A stretch of 26,386 nt of DNA from an uncultured Sulfurovum sp. GTDB taxonomy: Bacteria > Campylobacterota > Campylobacteria > Campylobacterales > Sulfurovaceae. Position numbers and translations under genes: made by a program. The DNA lies in assembly GCA_902727915.1 (NCBI GenBank), contig CACVAU010000048.1, forward strand, positions 1 to 26,386. Direction: 5' to 3'. Positions 16,579 to 25,183 of this stretch are shown piece by piece. The notes under the pieces were generated by a model. The model saw only the letters and a list, made by a program, of their open reading frames with translations, was not told the origin of the DNA and did no database searches. Numbering within the stretch: position 1 is the first letter of the stretch; every line of letters begins with the position of its first letter.

Positions 16579-17913
16579 GTGAACGTTACAGTAGAAAAAT
16601 TAGATGATATCAATATTATCCTCTCTGGTGAAGTTGATAAAAAAGAAATAGAAGCCAATGTTGCGAAACTTGAAGCAGCCGACACGAAGAAAAAAGAAGA
16701 AACAAAAAAAGAGTTAGACAAAGAGATGAAAGACGATGCACCTGTTGGTGAAGAACTTGACATGGTACATGATGTTCTAAACAATATGGGTTCTAAGAAC
16801 TATGAAAAAGATGCAGAAGGCATGATACTTCAAGAGTTTATTGAAACAGGTCTTAAAGTTGCCAATATACCTGTTGAAGAGATATTAGGACAACCAGGGT
16901 TTAAGACATATGAACAAAGAGAAAATGGTCTTTACCTTGAAATTCAAATCTCTACTGCTCCTGAAGTTAATACTGATGTAGACTATTCAGACATTATTCC
17001 TACCTTTACAACACCAGAAGCACCACAAAATGAAGTGGAAGCTAAACTAAAAGAGATGGCGATTCAACAAGCACCATTTACAACTATTCCAGAGCCAAAA
17101 GCTGTAGAAAATGGAGATGTTACGGTTATTGACTTTGAAGGTTTTGTGGATGGTGTTGCCTTTGAAGGTGGTAAAGCTGAGAAATTTAACTTGAAAATTG
17201 GTTCAAACTCATTCATTCCTGGTTTCGAAGAACAACTTATTGGAATGAACTATAATGAAGAAAAGAGCATTACTGTAACATTCCCAGCTGATTACTCTTC
17301 AGCTGATTTAGCAGGAAAAGAATCTGTGTTCAATGTTAAACTTCATGAAATTCAAGAACAACAATATGTAGCGCCAGATGATGCTTTTGCTCAAAAAATT
17401 CTAAATGATGAAACAGCAACGCTTGACACTCTGAAGTCAAAACTGGCTGATCAAATCAATTCACAAGCACTTTCAGCTTTTTATCAAAATGAATTAAAGC
17501 CTATCCTTATTAAAGGGTTATTAACTAAATTTGATTTTACACTACCTGCCAATGTTGTGGAACAAGAGATAGATGCAAAAGTAAATGAACGAGCTCAAAA
17601 TATGGGGAGAGAGGAACATGAACAGTATAAAGAAAACAAAGACATGTTCCAACAACTCAGATTAAAAGTAAGAGAAGATGCCGAAAACACTATTAAAATA
17701 GCACTAATAGTTGATGCTTTAGCAAAAAAAGAAAACATTAATGTTGATGAACATGAAATCCAAGCAGCACTTTACTACCAAGCAATGATGACAGGACAAG
17801 ATGCCGAAGAATTGGTTAAGTACTACAAAGAACATAACTTAATGACTTCAGCTAAAATGGGATTAACCGAAGATAAGCTTTTTGGTATGATGCTTGGTTT
17901 TGACAAAAAATAA
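16579..17913 (+). CDS. Trigger-factor-like chaperone/PPIase lacking the ribosome-docking loop
   Basis: The 444-residue protein has the trigger factor order: N-terminal domain (1-135), FKBP-type peptidyl-prolyl isomerase domain (about 160-245, with GDVTVIDFEGFVDGVAFEGG), and helical C-terminal chaperone domain (about 250-444, with YYQAMMTGQDAEELVKYYK). In ordinary trigger factor the N-terminal domain carries the GFRxGKVP loop that binds ribosomal protein L23. Here that place (about 34-72) is a charged KKKEETKKELDKEMKDD segment followed by unrelated sequence, and no GFRxG motif exists. It may be a specialised, ribosome-independent paralog serving its operon partners; whether the genome has another tig is unknown from here. 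It starts at a GTG with AAAGGA upstream. It is followed by an unknown gene and a hemoglobin, not by clpP as often in tig loci. Confidence 0.82.
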   Translation: MNVTVEKLDDINIILSGEVDKKEIEANVAKLEAADTKKKEETKKELDKEMKDDAPVGEELDMVHDVLNNMGSKNYEKDAEGMILQEFIETGLKVANIPVEEILGQPGFKTYEQRENGLYLEIQISTAPEVNTDVDYSDIIPTFTTPEAPQNEVEAKLKEMAIQQAPFTTIPEPKAVENGDVTVIDFEGFVDGVAFEGGKAEKFNLKIGSNSFIPGFEEQLIGMNYNEEKSITVTFPADYSSADLAGKESVFNVKLHEIQEQQYVAPDDAFAQKILNDETATLDTLKSKLADQINSQALSAFYQNELKPILIKGLLTKFDFTLPANVVEQEIDAKVNERAQNMGREEHEQYKENKDMFQQLRLKVREDAENTIKIALIVDALAKKENINVDEHEIQAALYYQAMMTGQDAEELVKYYKEHNLMTSAKMGLTEDKLFGMMLGFDKK

Positions 17914-17934
17914 AAATAAAGAAAAAGGATTACA

Positions 17935-18666
17935 ATGGACTATAGTGTAAGTTACCACCCAATCTCAATAGAACAGATGAAAGAATGGTATTTTAATGTA
18001 TTTGATGATTTAGGGACAGCTGAAGATTTAACAGTAAGAATACCTGAAGAACAACTCAAGCATGATGACCGTGAAGAGCTTGAAGTGTACTATAAAAACA
18101 AATACTTAGAAATGATAAAACGTTCAAGAGACCTTGATTATGGTAATTTTAATAAATGGCATGGATACTTCCTTGCTATTGTTCAAGGGTTCTTTGAGAA
18201 ATTTTACTTTGTACATGGTGCTGAACTTTCAAGTATTCATGACTTAGCCTTTAAAAAAGCTTATATTACCCCTTGGGATCAAGTAATTGATGAAGATTTT
18301 TTAGATGGTTTAGATTATGAATCTAAGCTAAATGGTGCTTTTTCTGCTGGTGCCTACATGTCAGCAGAACAAGTTAAGCAACTGTTAGTAGACTATGAAA
18401 ATGATACTGAGACCAAAGAAATTTTAGATGAGCAGTTTGAAGGAAGAAAAATAGATGTTCTTATGGCAGCATTAAAATATGCTTCTGAAAACAATCAAGG
18501 TTTACTTGAAGCTTCTAAAGTTATTGAACCAGGTGAAGAACTATTTGAAGAACCTGAATGTTATTCAAACCTATTCAACTGTGATGTCATTTCGGCTGCT
18601 GTCTTTACTTCTGAATTGGCTGAAGTTTATGATGCGATTTATAAAGGTACAGGAGATGATGGTTAA
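17935..18666 (+). CDS. Acidic soluble protein of unknown function
   Basis: I do not recognise this 243-residue family. It is acidic, predicted mostly helical, and has no signal peptide or membrane segment. It is rich in aromatic residues in the first half (WYFNVFDDL, YGNFNKWHGYFLAIVQGFFEKFYFVHG, about 19-105). Two cysteines sit near the C-terminus (PECYSNLFNC, about 203-212). It starts at an ATG with AAAGGA 5-6 bases upstream, 21 bases after the trigger-factor-like gene, and its end nearly abuts the truncated hemoglobin gene. The setting suggests a protein partner or client of the chaperone and possibly of the hemoglobin; this is inference only. Confidence 0.75.
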   Translation: MDYSVSYHPISIEQMKEWYFNVFDDLGTAEDLTVRIPEEQLKHDDREELEVYYKNKYLEMIKRSRDLDYGNFNKWHGYFLAIVQGFFEKFYFVHGAELSSIHDLAFKKAYITPWDQVIDEDFLDGLDYESKLNGAFSAGAYMSAEQVKQLLVDYENDTETKEILDEQFEGRKIDVLMAALKYASENNQGLLEASKVIEPGEELFEEPECYSNLFNCDVISAAVFTSELAEVYDAIYKGTGDDG

Positions 18667-18667
18667 G

Positions 18668-19054
18668 ATGGAAAAAGAACTATACAAAAGTATGAATGCT
18701 CAAAATATAGAAGAGCTGGTACATGCTTTTTACGCTAAAGTATTAAAAGACCCACTTTTAGCTCCTATTTTTATTAAAAAACTTGGAGACCATATTGAAA
18801 CACCTCAATGGAAGACACACTTAAAACTTATTGTTGAGTTTTGGAAGTTTGTTGCACTTGGTTATGATGACTATACTAATGATCCCCTCAAACCCCATTT
18901 GGGTTTAGAAGGCTTAAGCCGAGAGGCTTTTGGTCAATGGCTAAAACTATTTCATGAAACAACTTATGAAACATATGTTCCCTTTGCTGGTAACTACCTC
19001 AAAGATAAAAGTATAGAGATTGCTGAAAATTTTATGCGAAAATTAGAAATTTAA
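18668..19054 (+). CDS. Group III truncated hemoglobin
   Basis: The 128-residue protein fits the length and pattern of group III truncated globins such as C. jejuni Ctb. Likely haem-pocket residues are Tyr22 (B10, in AFYAKVLKDPLLAPIF), His51 (E7, in WKTHL), proximal His77 (F8, in LKPHLGL) and Trp91 (G8, in FGQWLKLF). These bind a haem and an O2 or NO ligand; Ctb is linked to oxygen handling under nitrosative stress. The ATG at 18668 begins one base after the upstream stop, with AGGAG 12 bases before; an in-frame ATG at 18659 is possible but too near that site. It is the last gene before a strong terminator. Confidence 0.88.
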   Translation: MEKELYKSMNAQNIEELVHAFYAKVLKDPLLAPIFIKKLGDHIETPQWKTHLKLIVEFWKFVALGYDDYTNDPLKPHLGLEGLSREAFGQWLKLFHETTYETYVPFAGNYLKDKSIEIAENFMRKLEI

Positions 19055-19073
19055 TTTTAGCTTTAGCTTCTTT

Positions 19074-19108
19074 AATGAAATACAGATTTTTTCTGTGTTT
19101 CATTTTAT
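19074..19108 (+). terminator. Rho-independent terminator of the hemoglobin operon
   Basis: A stem of about 13 bp with one G-T pair (arms 19074-19086 and 19092-19104) has a TTTTT loop and is followed by TTAT. It lies 20 bases after the hemoglobin stop and separates this unit from the carbon-uptake operon. Confidence 0.75.
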
Positions 19109-19233
19109 CTCACCTCTTACAATAAATAAATAATCACTCTAATATCTTTAATCTCCTAGCTCTAACTTCTGTTATTATGTTCTAAGATTTAGGGATCTAA
19201 TTCAGCTTCAAAACCTTACTTTTGTACCTAACT

Positions 19234-19266
19234 AAATAAAGTATTTATTTATTAAGTTTGTATGAT
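19234..19266 (+). promoter_or_regulatory. Upstream region of the dab operon with AT-rich inverted repeat
   Basis: A perfect 7-3-7 inverted repeat (AAATAAA gta TTTATTT, 19234-19250) lies just upstream of a TATGAT -10 candidate (19261-19266). The DabB start follows at 19293 with a GGGGAG ribosome-binding site. The repeat could be an operator, but in such AT-rich DNA it may be chance. The rest of 19109-19292 shows no gene. Confidence 0.3.
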
Positions 19267-19292
19267 ATAACTAAACAACAGGGGAGTTCATA

Positions 19293-20903
19293 ATGGAAAA
19301 ACTCGTTTTATTCATTCCGTTTATACCAATTGTCATTGCTTTACTATTAGGATTTTTAAAAGAAAAAATTTTAATGCCTAAAGTTAGTCTTTTTTTCTCT
19401 TCAGGTGTTGCATTACTAGGACTCTATGGTACCTACTATGTAATGAGCACAGATGAGATAATACATGGATTTGGGGGCTTACTTGTTTTTAACGAACTCT
19501 CTTCCATTCTTGTACCGTATGTTGCCATACTGGGGCTTGTAATACGAAAGTATTCTACCAAGTATATGTGGGATGAACCAGGGTATAAAAGATTTTTTAT
19601 ACTTTTAAATTTTATCTTTTCAGCAATTTATCTTCTGGTTATGAGTAATAACCTTATTGTACTTACCATCGCATGGCAATTAATGAGTATTGCACTTTAC
19701 TTATTAATTACCTTTAATGTTGAATCAAAATCAGCCATTAAAAATGGTGGCTGGACGATGCTCATACATAAACTGGCTGACCTCTTCTTCATCATTGCTG
19801 TTATATTAACCTACAAGGTATTTAAGAGTTTTGATTTAGGAGAACTAAGTAACATATGGTTAGAAATGTCAAAAAGTGGAGGCATAGATGACCCTCTCAT
19901 TTATGTTATTGGTTTCTTATTCTTATTTGCAGCCATGATGAAGTCTGCCATCATACCCTTTCACCTTTGGTTACCTTACACTTCAGAAGCACCAACACCA
20001 GTCTCAGCACTTATGCATGCAGGTGTTGTAAATGTTGGGGGTATTCTTTTAAATAAAATGGCATTCTTACTGCTTTTAACCCCTGCTGTCCTCAATGTTG
20101 CTTTTGTTATGGGTCTCATTACAGCCATTGGGGCATCTATTTTAATGTTAGCCGTGTCTGACATTAAACGTTCTTTGGGTTACTCAACAGTTGGTCAAAT
20201 GGGTTACATGATTATGGAAGTTGGACTGGGTGCCTTCTCCCTTGCGATTTATCACCTTATGGTACATGGAATCTTTAAAGCATCACTGTTCTTAGAATCT
20301 GGAAGTCTTATCAACTCAGCACGAAAAGAGCCTAACGTCCCCAAAAGACTTTCCCATGAACTCTTTTGGAAAGAAAAGCCACAATACAACAGCATCAATA
20401 TGTTCCGTATGATTGCACTCTTCACCGTTGTGCCGGTTATTGTGTTTGTCGGTGTCAAGTTCTTACTTGATGATCATTTCTTCCACTTTAATGCAGCTGT
20501 ACTTATTTTAGCCTTTGCATGGTTAACAGGAACGCAACTGTTCTTGTCTTTCTTTGAAGTCAACAAGGTAAACTCTCCAAAAGTTATTTTGGCACTGATT
20601 AGTTCATTCATTATTGTTCTCTTTACCTATGAGTTTGTGGGTCTAGCGCTTGAACATTATCTCTATGGTGCAAGTGGTGCACTCTTTTATGAGGTTGCTA
20701 CCTTACACGTATCAGGTGCCATGACATTCTTTATGCTTGTAGCCATTATGATGATTGGTTGGTATTTCACCTACAGACAACATTATATGTCTGTACCTGT
20801 GGGGGAACATAAACCAAACAAAACCAAGTGGCGTTTCTATAAGATATTGGCAAAAGAAGGCTATATCTCAGACATGTATATTAAATACTTTAAAATATTT
20901 TAG
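19293..20903 (+). CDS. dabB: DabB, NuoL/MrpA-like proton-channel subunit of the CO2-trapping complex
   Basis: The 536-residue polytopic membrane protein belongs to the proton-conducting NuoL/MrpA family, with about 13-15 helices. Typical blocks are SAIIPFHLWLPYTSEAPTPVSALMHAGVVNVGG (about 216-248) and LMVHGIFKASLFLESGSLI (about 327-345), with the conserved HxxxK pair. The size and the presence of dabA two genes later identify it as DabB. DabAB complexes use the proton-motive force to drive one-way hydration of CO2 to bicarbonate. This gene leads a three-gene membrane operon. Confidence 0.93.
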   Translation: MEKLVLFIPFIPIVIALLLGFLKEKILMPKVSLFFSSGVALLGLYGTYYVMSTDEIIHGFGGLLVFNELSSILVPYVAILGLVIRKYSTKYMWDEPGYKRFFILLNFIFSAIYLLVMSNNLIVLTIAWQLMSIALYLLITFNVESKSAIKNGGWTMLIHKLADLFFIIAVILTYKVFKSFDLGELSNIWLEMSKSGGIDDPLIYVIGFLFLFAAMMKSAIIPFHLWLPYTSEAPTPVSALMHAGVVNVGGILLNKMAFLLLLTPAVLNVAFVMGLITAIGASILMLAVSDIKRSLGYSTVGQMGYMIMEVGLGAFSLAIYHLMVHGIFKASLFLESGSLINSARKEPNVPKRLSHELFWKEKPQYNSINMFRMIALFTVVPVIVFVGVKFLLDDHFFHFNAAVLILAFAWLTGTQLFLSFFEVNKVNSPKVILALISSFIIVLFTYEFVGLALEHYLYGASGALFYEVATLHVSGAMTFFMLVAIMMIGWYFTYRQHYMSVPVGEHKPNKTKWRFYKILAKEGYISDMYIKYFKIF

Positions 20904-20915
20904 GGAGAAATGTCA

Positions 20916-21647
20916 ATGTTCATAGATTTTATTTTATTATTTTTATTTGCTGGTGCACCATACTTTATCTTTTTAGAAAGATCCAAGGTATTAGGGAAAG
21001 ACAATATTTTTCTTCTTTCTGCATTTTTTGTTATTTGTGGGGTTATCCTTTCAAATATCTTTCCACAAACGCCTTCCACAGCATTTGTTATCATTGCGCT
21101 TCTAGGTTCATTATTTGCACTTTACAAAGCAAATAAAACCAATAACCTGTATAAGTTAGCCTACTATATACTTTTCTTTAATGCCCCAATGCTCATTTTA
21201 TTTGAGACCAAAGAGAGTACTTTATATGCTATTTCTTTATTGGTAACACTTTTAGGTATTTTTCTTATTGCTAAGTATTACGAGCGTAACTATGGAAGTG
21301 CAAACTACCAATCAGTAACAGGTATCACACTGGTTACACCTTATGCTGGACTCATGCTAACCATTTACCTAACAGCCTTAGCCCTATACCCTCCTTTTCC
21401 AAACTCTTTAATGTTTTTAAATGGAATACTCGTAGCTGAAATAAATACCATTTGGTACATTGCTGTTATCATTGTATTTTTTGGAAACTTTTTAATTGCA
21501 GCAAGAATCATGGCAAAAACAGTTTTTGGAAAGCCTAATACTAATGTACATTACATTGATTTAGCACCTAAAGAGAGATGGCTACATTTGGCTATTTTTA
21601 TTGTATTACTGGTTCTAAGTATTTTCGGACTTAAGGAGTTATTATAA
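20916..21647 (+). CDS. Membrane protein resembling the C-terminal half of a NuoM-type antiporter subunit
   Basis: This protein of about 243 residues has about 7-8 membrane helices. Its second half (about 135-240: PYAGLMLTIYLTALALYPPFPNSLMFLNGILVAE, then a helix and IMAKTVFGKP) recalls the late helices of NuoM/MrpD-like antiporters around the LPGxxGFVGE region. The usual functional glycine/lysine motifs are reduced. It lies between dabB (12 bases) and dabA (TAATG overlap), so it is very likely part of the complex. Two-gene dab operons such as those of Hydrogenovibrio and Halothiobacillus lack such a gene as far as I recall. The ATG at 20916 has GGGAG 8 bases upstream; an ATG at 20910 is too close to it. 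The function is inferred. Confidence 0.75.
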   Translation: MFIDFILLFLFAGAPYFIFLERSKVLGKDNIFLLSAFFVICGVILSNIFPQTPSTAFVIIALLGSLFALYKANKTNNLYKLAYYILFFNAPMLILFETKESTLYAISLLVTLLGIFLIAKYYERNYGSANYQSVTGITLVTPYAGLMLTIYLTALALYPPFPNSLMFLNGILVAEINTIWYIAVIIVFFGNFLIAARIMAKTVFGKPNTNVHYIDLAPKERWLHLAIFIVLLVLSIFGLKELL

Positions 21648-24517
21648 TGAGTATTTTAGAAAAGTTAAATTCGGTTAAAGATACCGTACCTCACTACTGG
21701 CCGATTGGTGCTTTTATTCACCATAATCCTTTAAAAGGGTTTGAACACCTCAATTTTAAAGAGGGATTAGATAAGGCACAAAGTATCTTTGGTGGTAAAG
21801 TATATATGGATCCAGACTATTACATTGGTCTGTACAATGAGGGTAAAATCAAGCCCCAATTCATAGAAAAAACATTGTTAAGACCTTTGACAGAAGCTAA
21901 ACTAGAAGCACATGTTAATACAGCCCAAAAATTTATGTTAGAAGTTAGTCCAAACTGGAATAGTCTTAGAAACTATGAAGAGTTAAAAGTGAATGACATA
22001 GATGAAGAGCTACATGCTTACTTGGCTCAAACCAACATATGCAAAGACTATAATGTATGGATAGCGTCACTCACAAAGAACATGACACTTTATGAGATTC
22101 ATGATGCGCTATTTGATACCAATAAAAAAGAATTGGTAGAAAAAGATGTTATTGAATACATAGCGCGTTTTCTCGATCAAGAACAAACAACCCTTAGTAT
22201 GACTGACAGAGACCTAGGAATGTTCCATACTTTCAAACTCTATGAAGATATTGACTATATTATTGATTCAGAAGGTTATGTTGAAGAAGCACTTGAAACA
22301 CTTAAAGTAAAAGATATAGAAAAGTACTTTCTAACACATATCCTTAAACTACATGGCTGGGCTGGATTTATTAAATACCGTTCAGAAGACAAAGAATACT
22401 TCTCACAACAAAAGCGTCCATCATCTCTAATGGACTACATGGCTGTTAGATTACATTTTGAATTAAAATACATGGACAACAAAGAAGTAAATGATTTTAA
22501 TAAGCTTTATAAGTATATTCAAGAAAATACCCCTTATGCCATACTCAAACTTTTACAGGCAAAAGGTAAACTCACAGGTACTTACAATGATGCAATGGAA
22601 GATGGTCAAGATTACCAAGAGATTTTAAATGCTTACATAGAAGATGAGATTAATTTAAATTCACTTCAGGTACAACTGGCAAAGAAATCATTACCTGAAT
22701 TGGATATGTCGCTAATAGAATTTTCTAACTTTGCGAATCTTATCAAAAAAGAAGAAGGGTTTGTTTGGCTTAAAGCTTTAGAGGACACCTATATAGCCGA
22801 CTGTGTTGATGAATTTACAAGTCCTCATACTTATGATGAAAAACCTGTTTCAGCCACTGTTTTTTGTTTGGATGTCAGATCAGAGGTCATGCGTCGAAAA
22901 GTTGAGGCTTCAGGTAAACATCATACTTATGGTGCAGGTGGATTTCTTGGTATTCCAATCTCTTTTGTTGAGTTTGACAAAGCACATAGACTAGCACTTT
23001 CTCCTGCCATTGTTCAACCTAAAAATATTGTTTTTGAAATACCTGTTGAATCTCATGATGATTATAACTCACAGAAAATTTTTAACAAAACAAGTAAAAA
23101 AATACTAAGTGACCTTAAAAATAATCCTTATACGCCTTATATTATGGTGGAAGCCATTGGTTGGCTCTTTGGTGTTAAACTTTTTGGAAAAACCTTCTTC
23201 CCACAAAAAACTAAAAAACTTTTTGATGGTATGAAAGCAAAAAAGCCTAAAACAACTTATACCCTAGACAAACTCACTGCGTCTGAGATTGACATGTATG
23301 TTAAACGACTACATATTAACATCATTAATGAAGTCCTAACCACCCAATCTGATACTAACCTAAGTAATGAAGAGGTCGATAAGTTATGGGAGCATTTAGT
23401 ACTAGAAAAAGAATTAACTGTTAGAATCTCAGAAGACATAATTAGTGACTTACAACATGCTTATCATATTACACCTGAAGACTATAAGGTACAAAAAGAA
23501 AAGCTAGGTCTTGTAGGATTTACCCTTGATGAGCAAGTCACCTATTTAGAAAATTTACTTAAAATGATAGGTCTTACAAAGGACTTTCCTAAATTTGTAA
23601 CCATCTCTGGTCATGGTAGTATTTCAGATAATAACCCATTTGAATCAGCACTGGACTGTGGTGCTTGTGGAGGGAGTATTTCTTTACCAAATGCCAGAGC
23701 ATTATCCATGATTGGGAACAAAGTAGAAATTCGTGAAAAATTAAGAGATAAAGACATTGATATACCTAATGACATACGATTTATTCCAGCCTTACATGTC
23801 ACTAGTACAGATGCAATAACTTTTTATGATACAGATATACTCAATGCCTCTGAACTAGAACTCTTCTCCCAACTACAGAGTGACTTTAGCCAAGCTTCTA
23901 AAGAAGCAAGAACAGAAAGAGCTTTAGCCCTACCTAACACAACAGAAGAAGACATTTTTGTAAAATCTATGGATTGGTCAGAACCTAGACCAGAATGGGG
24001 ACTTGCAGGGAATATGGGAGTGTTTGCTGGACCAAGAGATACTACCAAGCATATGACCCTTAATAATCGACTCTTCATGCATTCCTATGATTGGAAAATT
24101 GACAATGATGAAGCCGATATACTAACACGAATTTTTGATGGTCCCTTAGTCGTTGGTGAGTGGATTAACCTAGAACACTATTTCTCAACCGTAGACAACA
24201 CAATTTATGGTGCTGGTTCAAAAGTTTATCATAACGTTGTATCAAAGATTGGTGTTTACAATGGAAACTACAGTGACTTAAAAATTGGGCTTCCTACCCA
24301 ATCTGTTCTCTTAGAAGGTAAAGCCTACCATGAACCTGTTCGACTCTTAACCTTTATGGAAGCACCACTTGAAAAAGTAGGTAAAGCTGTGGAAAGATCT
24401 TTGGCTCAACCATTTATCCTAAATGAATGGATTCGACCAGTCATTATCGATAAGGAAGCTAAAAAAGTATACTCTTATGAGTATGGAGACTTTATTGTCA
24501 TAAAAGAACTAGATTAG
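21647..24517 (+). CDS. dabA: DabA (DUF2309), carbonic-anhydrase-like subunit of the CO2-trapping complex
   Basis: The 956-residue cytoplasmic protein is of the DUF2309 family. Four zinc and active-site residues of the DabA type can be located: Cys407 and Asp409 (FCLDVRSE), His656 (ISGHGS) and Cys671 (LDCGACGG). The His-to-Cys spacing of 15 is the same as in Halothiobacillus DabA2 (His524, Cys539 as I recall). The protein is longer than that homolog, and the spacing between the Cys-x-Asp and His is about 76 residues greater. With DabB it is expected to hydrate CO2 irreversibly to bicarbonate, supplying carbon fixation. It overlaps the preceding gene by one base (TAATG). Confidence 0.94.
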   Translation: MSILEKLNSVKDTVPHYWPIGAFIHHNPLKGFEHLNFKEGLDKAQSIFGGKVYMDPDYYIGLYNEGKIKPQFIEKTLLRPLTEAKLEAHVNTAQKFMLEVSPNWNSLRNYEELKVNDIDEELHAYLAQTNICKDYNVWIASLTKNMTLYEIHDALFDTNKKELVEKDVIEYIARFLDQEQTTLSMTDRDLGMFHTFKLYEDIDYIIDSEGYVEEALETLKVKDIEKYFLTHILKLHGWAGFIKYRSEDKEYFSQQKRPSSLMDYMAVRLHFELKYMDNKEVNDFNKLYKYIQENTPYAILKLLQAKGKLTGTYNDAMEDGQDYQEILNAYIEDEINLNSLQVQLAKKSLPELDMSLIEFSNFANLIKKEEGFVWLKALEDTYIADCVDEFTSPHTYDEKPVSATVFCLDVRSEVMRRKVEASGKHHTYGAGGFLGIPISFVEFDKAHRLALSPAIVQPKNIVFEIPVESHDDYNSQKIFNKTSKKILSDLKNNPYTPYIMVEAIGWLFGVKLFGKTFFPQKTKKLFDGMKAKKPKTTYTLDKLTASEIDMYVKRLHINIINEVLTTQSDTNLSNEEVDKLWEHLVLEKELTVRISEDIISDLQHAYHITPEDYKVQKEKLGLVGFTLDEQVTYLENLLKMIGLTKDFPKFVTISGHGSISDNNPFESALDCGACGGSISLPNARALSMIGNKVEIREKLRDKDIDIPNDIRFIPALHVTSTDAITFYDTDILNASELELFSQLQSDFSQASKEARTERALALPNTTEEDIFVKSMDWSEPRPEWGLAGNMGVFAGPRDTTKHMTLNNRLFMHSYDWKIDNDEADILTRIFDGPLVVGEWINLEHYFSTVDNTIYGAGSKVYHNVVSKIGVYNGNYSDLKIGLPTQSVLLEGKAYHEPVRLLTFMEAPLEKVGKAVERSLAQPFILNEWIRPVIIDKEAKKVYSYEYGDFIVIKELD

Positions 24518-24556
24518 TTCCTTTGTGCCTAAAATTCAAAATAAAAAAGGAAAGAT

Positions 24557-24793
24557 ATGTATACCGTTCGTATAGAAAATGAATGCTCTTGTTTCAAAAA
24601 GTCTGGGTTTGAAAACAATAAAACCTATGAAAACAAAGCTGATGCCATTATGCAAGCTAAGGTCTTAGAATGTCGTATGAGCCAAGAGTTTTGTCGTACA
24701 CATTACTTTGAAGCAGAAGATAGAGGTGACGAAATTGTGATACATACCATCTTAACTCCAGCAGAAGAAGAAGATGATTGGGATGATGATTAA
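24557..24793 (+). CDS. Small CxC/CxxH protein downstream of dabA, acidic tail
   Basis: I do not recognise a named family for this 78-residue protein. It aligns without gaps over its first 51 residues with the protein at 24892-25140; both share Cys10, Cys12, Phe13, Cys46 and His49. The CxC...CxxH set could bind one metal ion such as zinc. Cys39 is extra. The C-terminus is very acidic (EEEDDWDDD). AAGGAAAG lies upstream of the ATG, and the gene begins 40 bases after dabA, so it probably belongs to the dab operon. Confidence 0.75.
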   Translation: MYTVRIENECSCFKKSGFENNKTYENKADAIMQAKVLECRMSQEFCRTHYFEAEDRGDEIVIHTILTPAEEEDDWDDD

Positions 24794-24891
24794 TAAATAA
24801 AAACTTATAACTTAGATAAGTGATTTAAATAGCTATATTTAAGTTTTAATCGCTATTATCAACCATAAAAATTATTTCAAAGGACCATAAA

Positions 24892-25140
24892 ATGTTTTCC
24901 GTACAAGTCGCAAAAGAATGTGGATGTTTTCGTAGAAGTGAATACCAAAGAGAGAAAAGTTTTGAAAAAAGAGATGATGCAATACTTTACTCTAATGTTT
25001 TAGCTGAATTAATGAATGAAGAGTTTTGTAAAGCTCATATCTTTACTCCTAAAGAAGTTGACAGAGGTCAATTTGTAGTAGCTGTTAATGACCGACCAGG
25101 TGGTGGTGGAGGATGTTGTGGTGGTGGGCACTGTGACTAA
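24892..25140 (+). CDS. Small CxC/CxxH protein with Gly/Cys/His tail
   Basis: This 82-residue paralog of the preceding protein has about 20 identical positions in the first 51, including Cys10, Cys12, Cys46 and His49. Its C-terminus is a glycine-rich tail with Cys75, Cys76, His80 and Cys81 (GGCCGGGHCD), typical of flexible metal-binding tails. It has no signal peptide or membrane segment. AAAGGA precedes the ATG. The pairing with dabA and a convergent COG0523 GTPase suggests metal storage or delivery, possibly zinc for DabA. This is inference. Confidence 0.75.
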   Translation: MFSVQVAKECGCFRRSEYQREKSFEKRDDAILYSNVLAELMNEEFCKAHIFTPKEVDRGQFVVAVNDRPGGGGGCCGGGHCD

Positions 25141-25157
25141 GCCCTTTTAGGCTTTTC
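25139..25157 (+). terminator. Short terminator after the CxC/CxxH gene pair
   Basis: A 5-bp stem (aagcc 25139-25143 with ggctt 25150-25154) with a 6-base loop is followed by TTC. It overlaps the stop codon of the second small gene. The stem is short but GC-rich for this genome. Confidence 0.4.
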
Positions 25158-25183
25158 ACTTTCACCTATCTTATTCAAAACTT

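Noticed and set aside
18479..18667. Longer N-terminus for the truncated hemoglobin
   Set aside because: The added 63 residues overlap the upstream gene in another frame and are not globin-like; the normal globin length starts at 18668.
19234..19250. Specific operator for a LysR-type carbon regulator upstream of dabB
   Set aside because: The inverted repeat is entirely A/T-rich apart from its centre and no T-N11-A LysR signature or regulator gene is nearby; kept only as a low-confidence regulatory feature.
24803..24821. Terminator between the two small CxC/CxxH genes
   Set aside because: The 6-bp AT-rich stem (ACTTAT/ATAAGT) has no T-tract and could occur by chance.
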